Positions 1 to 10,084 of a stretch of 64,000 nt of DNA are shown in pieces. The stretch is taken from assembly GCF_031128465.2 (NCBI RefSeq), contig NZ_CP155618.1, forward strand, positions 1,683,501 through 1,747,500. The letters run 5' to 3'. The DNA comes from Mariniflexile litorale (GTDB taxonomy: Bacteria; Bacteroidota; Bacteroidia; Flavobacteriales; Flavobacteriaceae). Each line of letters opens with the position of its first letter. Position 1 is the stretch's first letter. Under the pieces are notes generated by a model, which made no database searches, had not been told where the DNA came from, and saw only the letters and a list, made by a program, of their open reading frames with translations. The position numbers and the translations under genes were made by a program.

Positions 1-7
1 CCAAGTT

Positions 8-1837
8 TTACATTTTATTATTTTTCTTTTCAATATCTGCCATCATATTTGTTGGATCTATTTCTACACTTTTAACTGTTTTTTTAGTTGTAAACGTATA
101 GGTAGGATATGCCCAAGCCCAATCTTTTATTAAAGTAGCTTTGGTTGGTTTTTCACCACGCATCATTTGTAATGGGATGTAAAAATCTTCGGTTTTACCA
201 TCGGTGTAGGTAACGGTAACATCTATAGGCATGGGCATTAAACCGATGCGCTCTAAAGTAATGTTATTGCCTTCAATGTTTTTTATGCCATAATCAATAG
301 TATTGGTGGTTTGTGCAAAATCAGTTAAATACCAATCGAGTTCTAAACCTGATACTTTTTCGGCAGTGCGGATGATATCGTTGGGTGTGGGGTGCTTGAA
401 AGCAAAATCGATAAAATATTTTTTAATGGTTTGTTTTAAATTCTCATCACCTATAACATAGCCTAATTGAGCTAAAAAGACTTCGCCTTTACTGTATGCC
501 GAGGCACCATATGTACCGTTAAAGTTGTATCGATCGGCATGTGTGGTAAGAGGTTGCTCTTTACCAGATTTTGCTAAGGCTATGTATGATCTGTAAGCAC
601 TTTCGGTAGGGTTTGTTTTATCATCATTCATAATTTCGTTCATAGCTAAGTCACTTATATAACTAGTAAATCCTTCGTCCATCCACTCATGTTTTGATTC
701 GTTGGTGGCTAATAAAAATTGAAACCAAGTATGTGCTAATTCGTGTGCTGTTACGCCTACTAAACTACCGTAGCGTCTTTCTCCTGTTATTAAAGTACAC
801 ATAGCATATTCCATACCACCATCTCCTCCTTGAATTACAGAATATTGATTGTATGGATAGTTTCCTATTTGTTCACTAAAAAACTGCATCAATTCAACTG
901 TTTTAGGTTGCATTTTTTTCCAATTATTTATTTGTTCTTCAGAAAGTGTGTTTTTATAGAAAAAATGAAGCATGGGGCCGTTAGGTACTTGCATGCTATC
1001 GTGAATATAATTAGGATCGGCAGCCCATGCAAAATCGTGAACTTTTGGCGCAACAAAATGCCATGTTAGTTTATCGGTATTTGGACGGTTAATGGACCCC
1101 GTTTCGTAACCATAACCAATGTTGTTAGGGTTTTGTAAGTAGCCAGTACCTCCAATAATGTAGTTTTTGTCGATGCTAATTTTTACATCAAAATCGCCCC
1201 AAACACCATGAAATTCACGACCAATATATGGGTCGGCATGCCAACCTTCAAAATCGTATTCTGCTAATTTTGGATACCATTGTGTCATTGATAATGCCAC
1301 ACCTTCTTTGTTGTTTCTACCTGAACGACGTATTTGTAAAGGTACTTGACCATCAAAATCCATATCGAAAGTGACACTTTCCCCTGGTTGTATAGGTTTT
1401 GCTAAATTGACTTCCAAAACAGTACCAACGGTTTCGTATTTTAAATTTGTATCATTTTGTTTTAATGAGTTTACTTTTATATATCCAATTTCATTAGATT
1501 TTAATTTGCTTATTCTATCTCCAACTCTACCATCTGGATCTGCAATAGTTTGAGAGCGCACATCCATTTCACTACCTGGTTGAAAGGCGTTGAAATATAA
1601 ATGATAGTACACGCGGTTTAAAACATCCGGTGAGTTATTAGTATAAACCAAAGTTTGTTTTCCTTTGTATCGAAAGGTATTTACATCCATATCGATAACC
1701 ATTTTATAATCGACGTGCTGTTGCCAGTAACTTGAAGTTGTTGTGTTTTGAGGTGTTTCAGTTACCGTAACAGATTGCGCACTATTACAAGACCAGAATA
1801 CTGAAACACAAAGTATAGAAATAATGATTCGTTTCAT
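8..1837 (-). CDS. M1-family zinc metallopeptidase (aminopeptidase N-like), exported
   Basis: A 609-residue protein with a short hydrophobic N-terminus and a Cys at residue 17, so probably a lipoprotein or otherwise exported, although the lipobox is weak. The exopeptidase signature GGMEYA is at about residues 340-345. The zinc-binding HELAH is at 365-369, with the third ligand E388 in WMDEGF, as in gluzincins. M1 enzymes cleave N-terminal residues from peptides, so a role in peptide scavenging outside the cytoplasm is inferred. The length matches short bacterial M1 proteins that lack the long C-terminal helical domain. The gene sits downstream of the subtilisin gene on the same strand, but a strong hairpin at 1874-1908 separates them. 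Confidence 0.93.
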   Translation of the reverse strand: MKRIIISILCVSVFWSCNSAQSVTVTETPQNTTTSSYWQQHVDYKMVIDMDVNTFRYKGKQTLVYTNNSPDVLNRVYYHLYFNAFQPGSEMDVRSQTIADPDGRVGDRISKLKSNEIGYIKVNSLKQNDTNLKYETVGTVLEVNLAKPIQPGESVTFDMDFDGQVPLQIRRSGRNNKEGVALSMTQWYPKLAEYDFEGWHADPYIGREFHGVWGDFDVKISIDKNYIIGGTGYLQNPNNIGYGYETGSINRPNTDKLTWHFVAPKVHDFAWAADPNYIHDSMQVPNGPMLHFFYKNTLSEEQINNWKKMQPKTVELMQFFSEQIGNYPYNQYSVIQGGDGGMEYAMCTLITGERRYGSLVGVTAHELAHTWFQFLLATNESKHEWMDEGFTSYISDLAMNEIMNDDKTNPTESAYRSYIALAKSGKEQPLTTHADRYNFNGTYGASAYSKGEVFLAQLGYVIGDENLKQTIKKYFIDFAFKHPTPNDIIRTAEKVSGLELDWYLTDFAQTTNTIDYGIKNIEGNNITLERIGLMPMPIDVTVTYTDGKTEDFYIPLQMMRGEKPTKATLIKDWAWAYPTYTFTTKKTVKSVEIDPTNMMADIEKKNNKM

Positions 1838-1873
1838 TTGTTTTGTTTTATAAACTGTTTGAAAATAATAAAA

Positions 1874-1908
1874 AAAATAGATTCTGAAATTATTTCAGAA
1901 TCTATTTT
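1874..1908 (-). terminator. Perfect 16-bp hairpin between subtilase and M1 genes
   Basis: Positions 1874-1889 pair perfectly with 1893-1908 around a 3-nt loop, and A/T runs flank both sides. It lies 46 nt past the stop codon of the subtilase gene, so it is most likely that gene's intrinsic terminator. It also separates the M1 peptidase into its own transcription unit. Confidence 0.75.
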
Positions 1909-1953
1909 CAAATATGGTTATAATTTTAAGAAACTAAAATATTTTTTTAAAGA

Positions 1954-3561
1954 TTACATCGACATTTTAGCAGCCATAATTAAAGCGTTATAAGCATTTA
2001 CAATTCTTCCAGATTTAGATAAATCGGTAAAAGGTTTTACATTATTAGTATCACCCCCAACTACTACTTTTGTTTGGATGGCTAAGCCTGAATTCATAAT
2101 AATTTGTTTCACTTGGGCTGCAGATAATTTTGGATAATATGAACGTATTAGTGCCGCAACACCAGCAACGGCTGGGGCTGCCATAGAAGTGCCTCCTTTA
2201 GTATCGTATTCGTTTTGGGGTGTTGTAGAATAGATTTTAGCACCTGGAGCAAACACATCGACGTTTTGTTTACCATAGTTAGAAAAACCAGCAACTATAT
2301 TTGAACCATATTTTGGTTCTAGAGCACCCACTCTAATATAAGAATTAGATACTTCTTTACCATTTATATTATCGTCTGGGAAATTATTAGCTACATCTAC
2401 ATTTTCACTATCGTTTCCTGCAGCATGTACAAATACTACATCTTTGTCGCTTGCATATTTAATGGCGTCACGTACCCAATCGCTATGGGGTGAAAAACTT
2501 TTTCCGAAGCTACCATTAATTACGGTTGCCCCATTATCCACTGCATAACGAATGGCTAAAGCAACGTCTTTATCATATTCATCTCCATTTGGAACCGTTC
2601 TAATACTCATTATTTTCACATTATTAGCAACCCCATTTGCGCCTTTGCCGTTGTTACGTTCTGCAGCAATAATACCTGCGACGTGTGTACCATGACTTTC
2701 GCTTTTCTTTATAGGTTTTACATTACCATTACCGTAAAATTTAGAGTTTAGGTCTTCTGAATCGTCACCAGTTACACGTCCTTTAAAGGTTTTGTTTAAG
2801 TTATAATTTAAGCGGTCGTTAAAATTTTCTAAACCTTCAGTTAGCTCTTTTTTCGCATCGGCTAAAGAATCCATACCATTACCATACATATACTTTGCGA
2901 TTTGTATTGATTTGTTTAACTCGACATCTTCGGTTTTTATCGCATTAACTTCAGCTTTGGTGTAATCTTTTTTACCTAAATGTTTGATTAATACTTCGTC
3001 TGCAGCATTAATTTGCTGTAATATTTGTTCATAATTGGTTTTAAGCCCTAAATATTTTTGATATTCTTTATCGTAAAGAGCTTCAGCTTTGGCGTAGTCT
3101 GGGTTGGTAGTATCTCCAGCAGCTAGAATGCGTACGTATTCTAGTTGCTCGTTATAGCCATCGCCTAAAAAATTCCATCCATGTACATCGTCTATATAAC
3201 CATTATTATCATCGTCTTTTCCATTATTTGGAATTTCATCTTTATTGGTCCAAATCACATCATTTAAATCTTCATGATCTATGTCTATACCCGAGTCTAT
3301 TATGGCAACAATTACTGTATTACCTTTTCTGTTTTTAATAAGTTCAGTATAGGCTTTATCAACACTCATGCCTGGAATAGTATCTTTTACTAAATCTAAA
3401 TGTCCCCAGTTGTGTTTTTCATTTTCAGTTAATTCTGAAACTTTTAAAGGTGAATTATCAATATTTTCAAGAGGGGTAGAAATAATATTAGTAGTTCCTC
3501 CACAACCAGAGAATAATACGGCAATGGCAGCCGATAGCATTAGTGTTTTAATTGTTTTCAT
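1954..3561 (-). CDS. Subtilisin-like serine protease (peptidase S8), lipoprotein
   Basis: A 535-residue S8 protease. The N-terminal signal ends in a lipobox-like FSGC with Cys20, so lipid anchoring is likely. The catalytic triad is visible: D89 in AIIDSGID, H290 in HGTHVAG and S459 in GGTSMAAP, with the oxyanion Asn at about 383 (AAGN). About 200 residues lie between the catalytic Asp and His, far more than in subtilisin. The insert is rich in K, E and A, is predicted helical, and carries an acidic DDDNNGYIDD stretch of calcium-loop type near residue 117. It is probably co-transcribed after the metallo-beta-lactamase-fold gene, 27 nt upstream. The substrate is unknown. Confidence 0.93.
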   Translation of the reverse strand: MKTIKTLMLSAAIAVLFSGCGGTTNIISTPLENIDNSPLKVSELTENEKHNWGHLDLVKDTIPGMSVDKAYTELIKNRKGNTVIVAIIDSGIDIDHEDLNDVIWTNKDEIPNNGKDDDNNGYIDDVHGWNFLGDGYNEQLEYVRILAAGDTTNPDYAKAEALYDKEYQKYLGLKTNYEQILQQINAADEVLIKHLGKKDYTKAEVNAIKTEDVELNKSIQIAKYMYGNGMDSLADAKKELTEGLENFNDRLNYNLNKTFKGRVTGDDSEDLNSKFYGNGNVKPIKKSESHGTHVAGIIAAERNNGKGANGVANNVKIMSIRTVPNGDEYDKDVALAIRYAVDNGATVINGSFGKSFSPHSDWVRDAIKYASDKDVVFVHAAGNDSENVDVANNFPDDNINGKEVSNSYIRVGALEPKYGSNIVAGFSNYGKQNVDVFAPGAKIYSTTPQNEYDTKGGTSMAAPAVAGVAALIRSYYPKLSAAQVKQIIMNSGLAIQTKVVVGGDTNNVKPFTDLSKSGRIVNAYNALIMAAKMSM

Positions 3562-3588
3562 TTATTTGTATTTGAATTAGTCACTTTT

Positions 3589-4449
3589 TCATTGGAATAT
3601 GTCTTGCGACGTAAAGGTGTCTTCTAACCGGACTCCTTTTTCGGTTTTGGTTACAGTAATAATTTCGTGATGGGCATCATGTTCTAAAAATAAATAATAA
3701 TTATGGGATGCAGCTATATTAAGAAATTTTTCTTTTTCGTCGAGGGTTAAAAGAGGTCTTGTATCATAACCCATGACATAGGGTAATGGTAAATGCCCCG
3801 CGGTTGGTAATAAATCAGCCATAAAGGCGATAGTTTTATCTTTGTATTTGATAAGGGGAATCATTTGTTTATCGGTATGTCCATTTGCAAAAAAGAGATC
3901 AAAACCGAGTTCAGAATTTTTAAGTATGTCACCGGTTGGGATGGAGGTAAATTTAAGCTGCCCACATTCCTGCATGGGTAAAATATTTTCTTTCAAAAAA
4001 GAAGCTTTTTCACGATTATTGGGTTGTGTTGCCCATTGCCAATGGTCTTCATTACTCCAAAAATGGGCATTTTTAAAGGCAGATTCGTAACCAGTTTTAT
4101 CATGATTCCACTGGATACTACCGCCGCAATGGTCAAAATGTAAGTGTGTTAAAAAGACATCGGTAATATCATCACGATGAAAACCATGTTTTTTAAGAGA
4201 TCTATCTAATGTGTGATTTCCCCAAAGATGATAATACCCATAAAACTTGCTCGATTGTTTAGTACCCATCCCCGTATCAATTAAAATAAGCCGGTTGCCT
4301 TCTTCAAGAAGCAAACAACGGGCCGCAAGATCAATCATGTTATTGGCATCGGCAGGATTCGTTTTTTGCCATAAGGATTTTGGGACAACGCCAAACATGG
4401 CGCCACCATCGAGTTTAAAGTTTCCAGATTCTATTGGATATAATTGCAT
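3589..4449 (-). CDS. Metallo-beta-lactamase-fold hydrolase
   Basis: An MBL-fold metallohydrolase with the metal-binding motif THLHFDHCGG near its N-terminal third, a following His in FANGHTDK, an Asp in AFMADLLP and a final His near EHDAHHE. This matches the glyoxalase II/lactonase-like group that binds two zinc ions. The frame opens with a TTG at 4479, but the ATG at 4449 is preferred, because sequence upstream of it (TTTGCAAG) resembles a -7 promoter element and the family normally begins close to this ATG. No signal peptide is seen, so it is cytoplasmic. The true substrate (lactone, thioester or other) cannot be read from the sequence. Confidence 0.88.
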   Translation of the reverse strand: MQLYPIESGNFKLDGGAMFGVVPKSLWQKTNPADANNMIDLAARCLLLEEGNRLILIDTGMGTKQSSKFYGYYHLWGNHTLDRSLKKHGFHRDDITDVFLTHLHFDHCGGSIQWNHDKTGYESAFKNAHFWSNEDHWQWATQPNNREKASFLKENILPMQECGQLKFTSIPTGDILKNSELGFDLFFANGHTDKQMIPLIKYKDKTIAFMADLLPTAGHLPLPYVMGYDTRPLLTLDEKEKFLNIAASHNYYLFLEHDAHHEIITVTKTEKGVRLEDTFTSQDIFQ

Positions 4450-4615
4450 GAGGGTGCTTCTATAAAAAATGTCTTGCAAATTACTAAAAAGGTAATTGAT
4501 AAGTTGAAAATCATTAATTTTAATAGATTTTTTAACATTTGAATAAAATACTTTAAATAAACATTCTTTTGAAACCTTTAAAAATTCAATTAGATTTATA
4601 AAAATAATTTATAAA

Positions 4616-4972
4616 ATGTCAATAAAACACATTATCGAAACGCCATTAAAAATTAAAAAAATGAACCTATTGCGGTTTGGGCGTGATTTTAAACCTGATG
4701 AACAGATTATTTTAAGAGATTATCTTGCTATTGAGCGAACACGATTGGCAAACGAACGCACGCTACTTTCATACATTCGATCTTCACTTTATTTACTATT
4801 GGGGGGGATTGCTTTTTTTCAGCTTGAAATCTTTCCAAATTTCCAATATTTAGCTTTTGTATCGCTTTTTTTTAGCGCCCTTTTTTTTGTAATAGGAATC
4901 TATCGATTTACACTTCTTAAGAAAAGTTTAAAAAGGCTTTATTACATGGCTGAAACGAAAGAAGATAATTAA
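4616..4972 (+). CDS. DUF202 family small membrane protein
   Basis: A 118-residue protein with a charged N-terminal half followed by two hydrophobic segments, at about residues 60-78 and 82-100. The motif around ERTRLANERTLLSYIRSSL is the hallmark of DUF202 (YidH-like) proteins. The molecular role of the family is poorly defined. It is divergent from the MBL-fold gene and convergent with the SulP transporter gene. Its place beside anion-transport genes may be coincidence. Confidence 0.85.
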   Translation: MSIKHIIETPLKIKKMNLLRFGRDFKPDEQIILRDYLAIERTRLANERTLLSYIRSSLYLLLGGIAFFQLEIFPNFQYLAFVSLFFSALFFVIGIYRFTLLKKSLKRLYYMAETKEDN

Positions 4973-5009
4973 TTTGATGATTTTATTTTGTATCATTTAA
5001 TCAGGTGTT

Positions 5010-7214
5010 TTACTTTTCCATTGATACAACTTCTTTTAAACGTTTTCCAAAATCAAAGAGTGCTTTTATTTCTTTTACACTAGCTAAACGTTCTTTTCCA
5101 AAAACAAGGAGACCTTCACCATTAGATTCTACGTGGTAGTAGGGATTACTTTCAAAAAAGTGAGTGATTTCATCTGTGAAAAAACGCGTTATTTCAGCTT
5201 CATTATCACCTAATAAATAAAATCTTTTAGAGAAATCGCTGTGATTTTGAATAGGAATGTCTTTAAACCCAGCAAAGGCATACACTTTTTCTAAAAATCC
5301 TTCACGATCCAAAGTAAATTCGGGAATAGATTCTTTTAAATCAATATGCAGCATGGTGGCTCTAATTACTTCTTTAGCAATAAATTCACCTTCAGAAAAC
5401 TCGATATCGAACAGTGAAATACCCTTCTTTTTATAAGTTAAAACATTGTAAATATGATCGATGGTTTTTGTGTTGAAAAACAGGAAGTTAGTTAAAAAAT
5501 CGGTGTTGTTTTGATTTTTAGGATGGTAGCTTAGCGTATAATCGCTTGCTAAACTTTCCATACTTGTTTGACGGCGTGTTAAATTGTTTTTAATAATTTT
5601 TGGGACGGGAAGTAATCGTCTTAAGGCAAACGGATGTATGGAGTCTGTATCATGCATATCTAAACCAACCACATCAAAATGACCGCCACGTTTTTTAAAT
5701 AATTCCTGATAACGACTTATATTTTCCATGACTGTATCATCAACAAAATTACACAATGAAAAATCGACAATGACATCTTGATTTTCTGGCACAGCATCCA
5801 GTTTGTCTTTCAGTTTATAATAATTTAAAAAGCTGCAAAAGTGTTTAACACTTACATAATAATTATTTTGCCCTTCACTTTCGTGATACATTAAAACATT
5901 AGGTTTTAATACATTTCTAGCAAATAACGACACCGTTTTATTCAGTACAATATGGATAATTAATGTGGTAATTACACCTGCTAAAATACCCGTTATTAAG
6001 CCTACTTTAAGGGTCACTAAAAGAGTTACAAAAAAGATGATAAGCTGCTCTTTTCCTATAAAAAATATTTTTCTTATGACGTTGGGAGACGCCAATTTGT
6101 AACCAGTAAATACCAAGATAGCCATAAGTGCGGTTAGTGGGATTCTGGTTAATTGGGTGCTAAACAATACAATGAATAATATCAAAAAAGTAGCGTGAAA
6201 AAAGTTTGAAGAACGATTGCTGGCTCCATTATTAACATTAACCGAGCTTCTAGCAATAACGGTAACCACATTAAGCCCTCCTAAAAAACCACTTACTACA
6301 GTGGCCAAACCTAAAGCTTTTAAATCTTTATTTACATTCGACCGTCTTTTTTCGGTGTCGAGTTTATCCACTGCTTTAATACTTAATAGTGATTCTATAC
6401 TTGCTATAAGGGTGATAGCAAATACACTACCCCAAAAAGGAAGGTTACCAACACGTGAAAAGTTTGGTAAATGAATGTCCTCTATAATGGTTTGAATGGT
6501 TGGAATTCCAGAAATCATGTATTTTTTAGCAATAGGATTTTCTTCATGCAGAACCAATTCAAAATAATAACTAAAGCCAATAGATAAAATAACAATCCAC
6601 ATAGGGGCGGGAATAAGTTGCAAATACTTATTTCTTACTTTAGAATAAAACATCATAATAGCTAAACCTAAAACACCCGCCAAAGCGGCGTAAATAAGTC
6701 CTTCATTTTTATAGTGTAGAGCATCATTTATTGTTACTGGAATCTCAAAAAGATAATCGAGCGTATCGTCACGTTTTATTTTATGGGCAAACATGATATG
6801 AAACTGTTTTCCAAGAATAATAAGCCCAATGGCAGCAAGCATGCCTTGGATGGCAGAAGACGGAAAAAAATCGGATAATTTACCCATTCTAAAAAATCCT
6901 AGAAGCAATATTAATAAACCCGAGCAAATTATGGCAGCATAAGCACTTTCCAATCCCAATGTTGTAATGGCTACTAAAAGGACACCAACCATGCCGTTTC
7001 CTGGGCCTGTAATGGTTACGTGACTTCCACCAAAAAGAGACACGATAACACCGCCAACAACGGCTGTTATAATACCTGAAATTGCAGGAGCATCACTAGC
7101 CATAGCCAAGCCTAAGCCTAAAGGCAAAGCAATAAGACTTACTACAAAACCAGAAAATATGTTTTTGGGTATGGATCTAAAAAAATCTTTTAAGTTCTTT
7201 TTTTTAGGGCTCAT
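5010..7214 (-). CDS. SulP-family inorganic anion transporter
   Basis: A 734-residue inner-membrane protein. Residues ~15-430 form a series of hydrophobic helices with the SulP N-terminal pattern (SGFVVSLIALPLGLGLAMAS). A cytoplasmic STAS-like region follows (VIVDFSLCNFVDDTVMENI). SulP proteins carry sulfate, bicarbonate or other anions. A C-terminal extension of about 200 residues beyond the STAS domain is longer than in typical SulP proteins and has no recognised domain. The start codon overlaps the stop of the upstream Usp gene (ATGA), so the two are translationally coupled and the Usp protein may regulate transport. The substrate is not determinable here. Confidence 0.9.
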   Translation of the reverse strand: MSPKKKNLKDFFRSIPKNIFSGFVVSLIALPLGLGLAMASDAPAISGIITAVVGGVIVSLFGGSHVTITGPGNGMVGVLLVAITTLGLESAYAAIICSGLLILLLGFFRMGKLSDFFPSSAIQGMLAAIGLIILGKQFHIMFAHKIKRDDTLDYLFEIPVTINDALHYKNEGLIYAALAGVLGLAIMMFYSKVRNKYLQLIPAPMWIVILSIGFSYYFELVLHEENPIAKKYMISGIPTIQTIIEDIHLPNFSRVGNLPFWGSVFAITLIASIESLLSIKAVDKLDTEKRRSNVNKDLKALGLATVVSGFLGGLNVVTVIARSSVNVNNGASNRSSNFFHATFLILFIVLFSTQLTRIPLTALMAILVFTGYKLASPNVIRKIFFIGKEQLIIFFVTLLVTLKVGLITGILAGVITTLIIHIVLNKTVSLFARNVLKPNVLMYHESEGQNNYYVSVKHFCSFLNYYKLKDKLDAVPENQDVIVDFSLCNFVDDTVMENISRYQELFKKRGGHFDVVGLDMHDTDSIHPFALRRLLPVPKIIKNNLTRRQTSMESLASDYTLSYHPKNQNNTDFLTNFLFFNTKTIDHIYNVLTYKKKGISLFDIEFSEGEFIAKEVIRATMLHIDLKESIPEFTLDREGFLEKVYAFAGFKDIPIQNHSDFSKRFYLLGDNEAEITRFFTDEITHFFESNPYYHVESNGEGLLVFGKERLASVKEIKALFDFGKRLKEVVSMEK

Positions 7215-8098
7215 TGAAGGATTAATACATCGGTTGGTAATTCGGTTAAAATATGTTCGATATCATGTGGAAATAAACGATCCCAAAACGTCATTTTGCT
7301 TGGAGCATTCATAACTAATAAATCGGCACGAGAAATTTGTGCATAATGACCAATAGAGTAGCCTTGTTTACCAAAAATGGGCTGTGTTTTAATAACAATT
7401 TTTTCAGTATATTCTTTAGGGATATCTTTGATAATATCTTTGATTCTAGAGTTTTCTCTAAGCGTAATACGCTCTTTTACAATATTGGCGCGACGTAATG
7501 ATATGTCGTCATCCACTTTTATTTTAATTTGTTCTTGTTTAATTTCTTCTACCACAGTAATTTTTTCAGCTTGTAGTTTTTTAGCAACATAAAAAGCTGA
7601 TGCGATGGTTTGCTCCGTTTTAGGATCTTTTAAGCCATTCACTACAATGTGTTGGCAACGCACTCGTTCTACAGAAGGCTTTATTAGCAATAAGATGGAA
7701 CACTTCGCTTTTCGCGTTATTTTTCTAGCAATGGATCCAACATAATATTTGAAAAAACGCTCACGTTGAACCGCTCCTAAAATTAATAAATCTATATTGT
7801 GGGTTTCGGTCGCATTTAAAATAACATCTACAGGATTTCCAGTTTTAAAAACAACTTCAAAGTCTAATTGGTCTTTTTTAAATGGTGCTAAAATAATTTT
7901 AAGAGCTTTTATTTTGTCTTCAGAAGGGTTTCCAACATGAATTAAAAACAATTTTGAATCGAGAAAAAGTGAAAGTCTAGCAGCTTCAAAAAGGTTCGCT
8001 TTTAAGTTGGGTGAAAACGCCACACCAATTCCAATACTTTTAAAAAGTTTTAAAGACACTCCTTTATAATTTATTTTCTTAGACTTGAAAGATAACAT
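7211..8098 (-). CDS. Universal stress protein (tandem UspA domains)
   Basis: A 295-residue cytoplasmic protein with two UspA-like alpha/beta units. The first ends in a nucleotide-loop-like stretch (LILGAVQRERFFKYYVGSIA) followed by KCSILLL. The second ends at DLLVMNAPSKMTFWDRLFP and VLIL, where the glycine loop is degenerate. It overlaps the SulP gene by 4 nt, which implies one transcript and stoichiometric production. Usp domains fused or linked to transporters are widespread, so a regulatory or sensory partner role is inferred. Confidence 0.85.
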   Translation of the reverse strand: MLSFKSKKINYKGVSLKLFKSIGIGVAFSPNLKANLFEAARLSLFLDSKLFLIHVGNPSEDKIKALKIILAPFKKDQLDFEVVFKTGNPVDVILNATETHNIDLLILGAVQRERFFKYYVGSIARKITRKAKCSILLLIKPSVERVRCQHIVVNGLKDPKTEQTIASAFYVAKKLQAEKITVVEEIKQEQIKIKVDDDISLRRANIVKERITLRENSRIKDIIKDIPKEYTEKIVIKTQPIFGKQGYSIGHYAQISRADLLVMNAPSKMTFWDRLFPHDIEHILTELPTDVLILQ

Positions 8099-8237
8099 TT
8101 TTTAAAAAAATGAAAGAATTATAAAAAAAATAGAAGAAAAAAGCACTGGGTAAACCGTATTTACACGTATATTTTCAATAAGAGTAGGAAATACACTGTT
8201 TTTATTTAAATTAGACTTTTTTAACGAATAGGAGTTT

Positions 8238-10079
8238 ATGATAGAATTAGCAGGAATTATAATTTTAGGGATTTTAGCTCAATGGTTTGCTTGGAAGTTT
8301 AAAATCCCAGCCATTTTACCATTAATTTTAATTGGCTTATTAGTAGGTCCTGTTTCAGAATTTATTTCGGAAGATGGCACTAAGTGGATTGAACCCATTT
8401 GGAATGGGAGTGAAGGTCTTTTTCCAGGAGAAAGCTTGTTTTATTTTGTGTCTTTAGCTATTAGTATTATTTTATTTGAAGGAGGTTTAACCTTACGATT
8501 AAGCGAGATTAAAAACGTGGGACCTATTATTTCTAAACTAATTACTTTAGGGTCGTTGGTTACATTTTTTGGTGCTGCTGTTTCAGCACATTATATTTTT
8601 CATTTAAGCTGGGAAATATCTTATTTGTTTTCAGCTTTAATAATCGTAACAGGACCAACAGTAATTACACCTATTTTAAGAAACATTCCCTTAAAAAAGG
8701 ATGTGTCGGCAGTATTAAAGTGGGAAGGAATCTTAATAGACCCCATTGGGGCCTTAGTAGCGGTCCTTGTTTTTGAGTTTATAAGTGTTGACGGTGGAGG
8801 AGCTTTTACTAAAACGGCCTTAATAGAGTTTGGTAAAATTGTATTATTCGGCTCTACCTTCGGGTTTACGTTTGCTCATGCCTTAAATTTTTCCATAAAC
8901 AAAAAGTTGATTCCCCATTATTTACTAAATGTATTCGCGTTGGCTACTGTTTTGGGTGTTTTTGTTTTGTCGGATGTTTTTGCACACGAGTCAGGTTTAT
9001 TGGCAGTGGTTGTTATGGGAATGGTACTTGGAAACTCAAAATCACCTTATTTAAAAGAACTTCTTTATTTTAAAGAGTCGTTAAGTGTTTTATTAATATC
9101 TATTTTATTTATTTTATTAGCTGCCAATATTAATATTGAGGATCTTTTATTGGTTTACAATTGGAACTCGGTTGTACTATTCTCAGTTGTTGTGTTTTTA
9201 ATTCGACCTCTGGGTGTATTTATTAGTACCTATAAATCAGCTTTAAAGTTTAATGAAAAGCTTTTTATAAGTTGGGTTGGTCCTAGAGGAATTGTAGCAG
9301 CTGGTATTGCCTCTTTATTTGGTTTAAAACTTTCTAAGAACGGTATTATTGATGCGGAATATATTACACCGCTTGTATTTATGATTGTGTTGGGTACTGT
9401 TTTACTAAATGCCACCACCGCAAGACCGTTTGCTAAATTAATAGGTGTTTTTTTAAAGCGGTCTGAGGGTATTTTAATTGTAGGTGCGTCGCATTTTTCG
9501 AGACTTATAGCGCAATATTTAGAAGAAAATGGAAGGCATGTGGTTTTAATTGATAGCAATCAAACTAATATAAAATTAGCACAAAAAGCAGGTCTTGAGG
9601 CTATAGATACCGATATTTATTCTGATACTCTAGCAGATAATATAGAGCTTAATGATGTGGGATTTTTAATGGCGATGACGGGAAGTGCTGATATTAACCA
9701 ATATGCTATTAATAAATTTTCTAGTCAGTTTGGTGAAAGTGGTACTTTTCGATTGATTAGTTTTGAAGAAATGAAAAATTCAGATAAAAGTCCTAAAGAA
9801 GGTTTGTTCTCGCTTACAGATGGTTATTTTTCACTTACCGAAGTTGCTAGAAATTATCCTAAAATTCATGAAATTGAATTGAACGATCGAGAACATTATG
9901 AAGAATTGATTGAAATTTCAAATAACGATGCTGAGATCATTCCTTTGTTAATAAAAGACAAAGAAGGAGTTTTAGAAATCATTTCCTCTCAGAGCACGGC
10001 TGTAGAAAAAATAGAAAAAGGCTACCAATTAGTATATCTTGGAAAGCCTTTTTCTAGTAAAATTAAACGAGACATTTAA
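8238..10079 (+). CDS. CPA1-type cation:proton antiporter with C-terminal TrkA-N domain
   Basis: A 613-residue membrane antiporter. Residues 1-400 contain about 12 hydrophobic helices with Na+/H+ exchanger features, such as ILFEGGLTLRL and an antiporter-type VTGPTVITPILR. From about residue 411 a Rossmann-like TrkA-N/RCK region begins (ILIVGASHFSRLIAQYLEE) and binds nucleotide in related proteins. It is probably a K+ or Na+/H+ antiporter gated by NAD(H) or another ligand. The gene has an AGGAG-like sequence just before the ATG, which is uncommon in this window. It is divergent from the Usp-SulP pair, and the block may act together in ion and pH homeostasis. Confidence 0.9.
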   Translation: MIELAGIIILGILAQWFAWKFKIPAILPLILIGLLVGPVSEFISEDGTKWIEPIWNGSEGLFPGESLFYFVSLAISIILFEGGLTLRLSEIKNVGPIISKLITLGSLVTFFGAAVSAHYIFHLSWEISYLFSALIIVTGPTVITPILRNIPLKKDVSAVLKWEGILIDPIGALVAVLVFEFISVDGGGAFTKTALIEFGKIVLFGSTFGFTFAHALNFSINKKLIPHYLLNVFALATVLGVFVLSDVFAHESGLLAVVVMGMVLGNSKSPYLKELLYFKESLSVLLISILFILLAANINIEDLLLVYNWNSVVLFSVVVFLIRPLGVFISTYKSALKFNEKLFISWVGPRGIVAAGIASLFGLKLSKNGIIDAEYITPLVFMIVLGTVLLNATTARPFAKLIGVFLKRSEGILIVGASHFSRLIAQYLEENGRHVVLIDSNQTNIKLAQKAGLEAIDTDIYSDTLADNIELNDVGFLMAMTGSADINQYAINKFSSQFGESGTFRLISFEEMKNSDKSPKEGLFSLTDGYFSLTEVARNYPKIHEIELNDREHYEELIEISNNDAEIIPLLIKDKEGVLEIISSQSTAVEKIEKGYQLVYLGKPFSSKIKRDI

Positions 10080-10084
10080 AGTGT

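Noticed and set aside
830-1069. Plus-strand open frame within the M1 peptidase gene
   Set aside because: It is antisense to a clear M1 gene and has no domain; a shadow frame.
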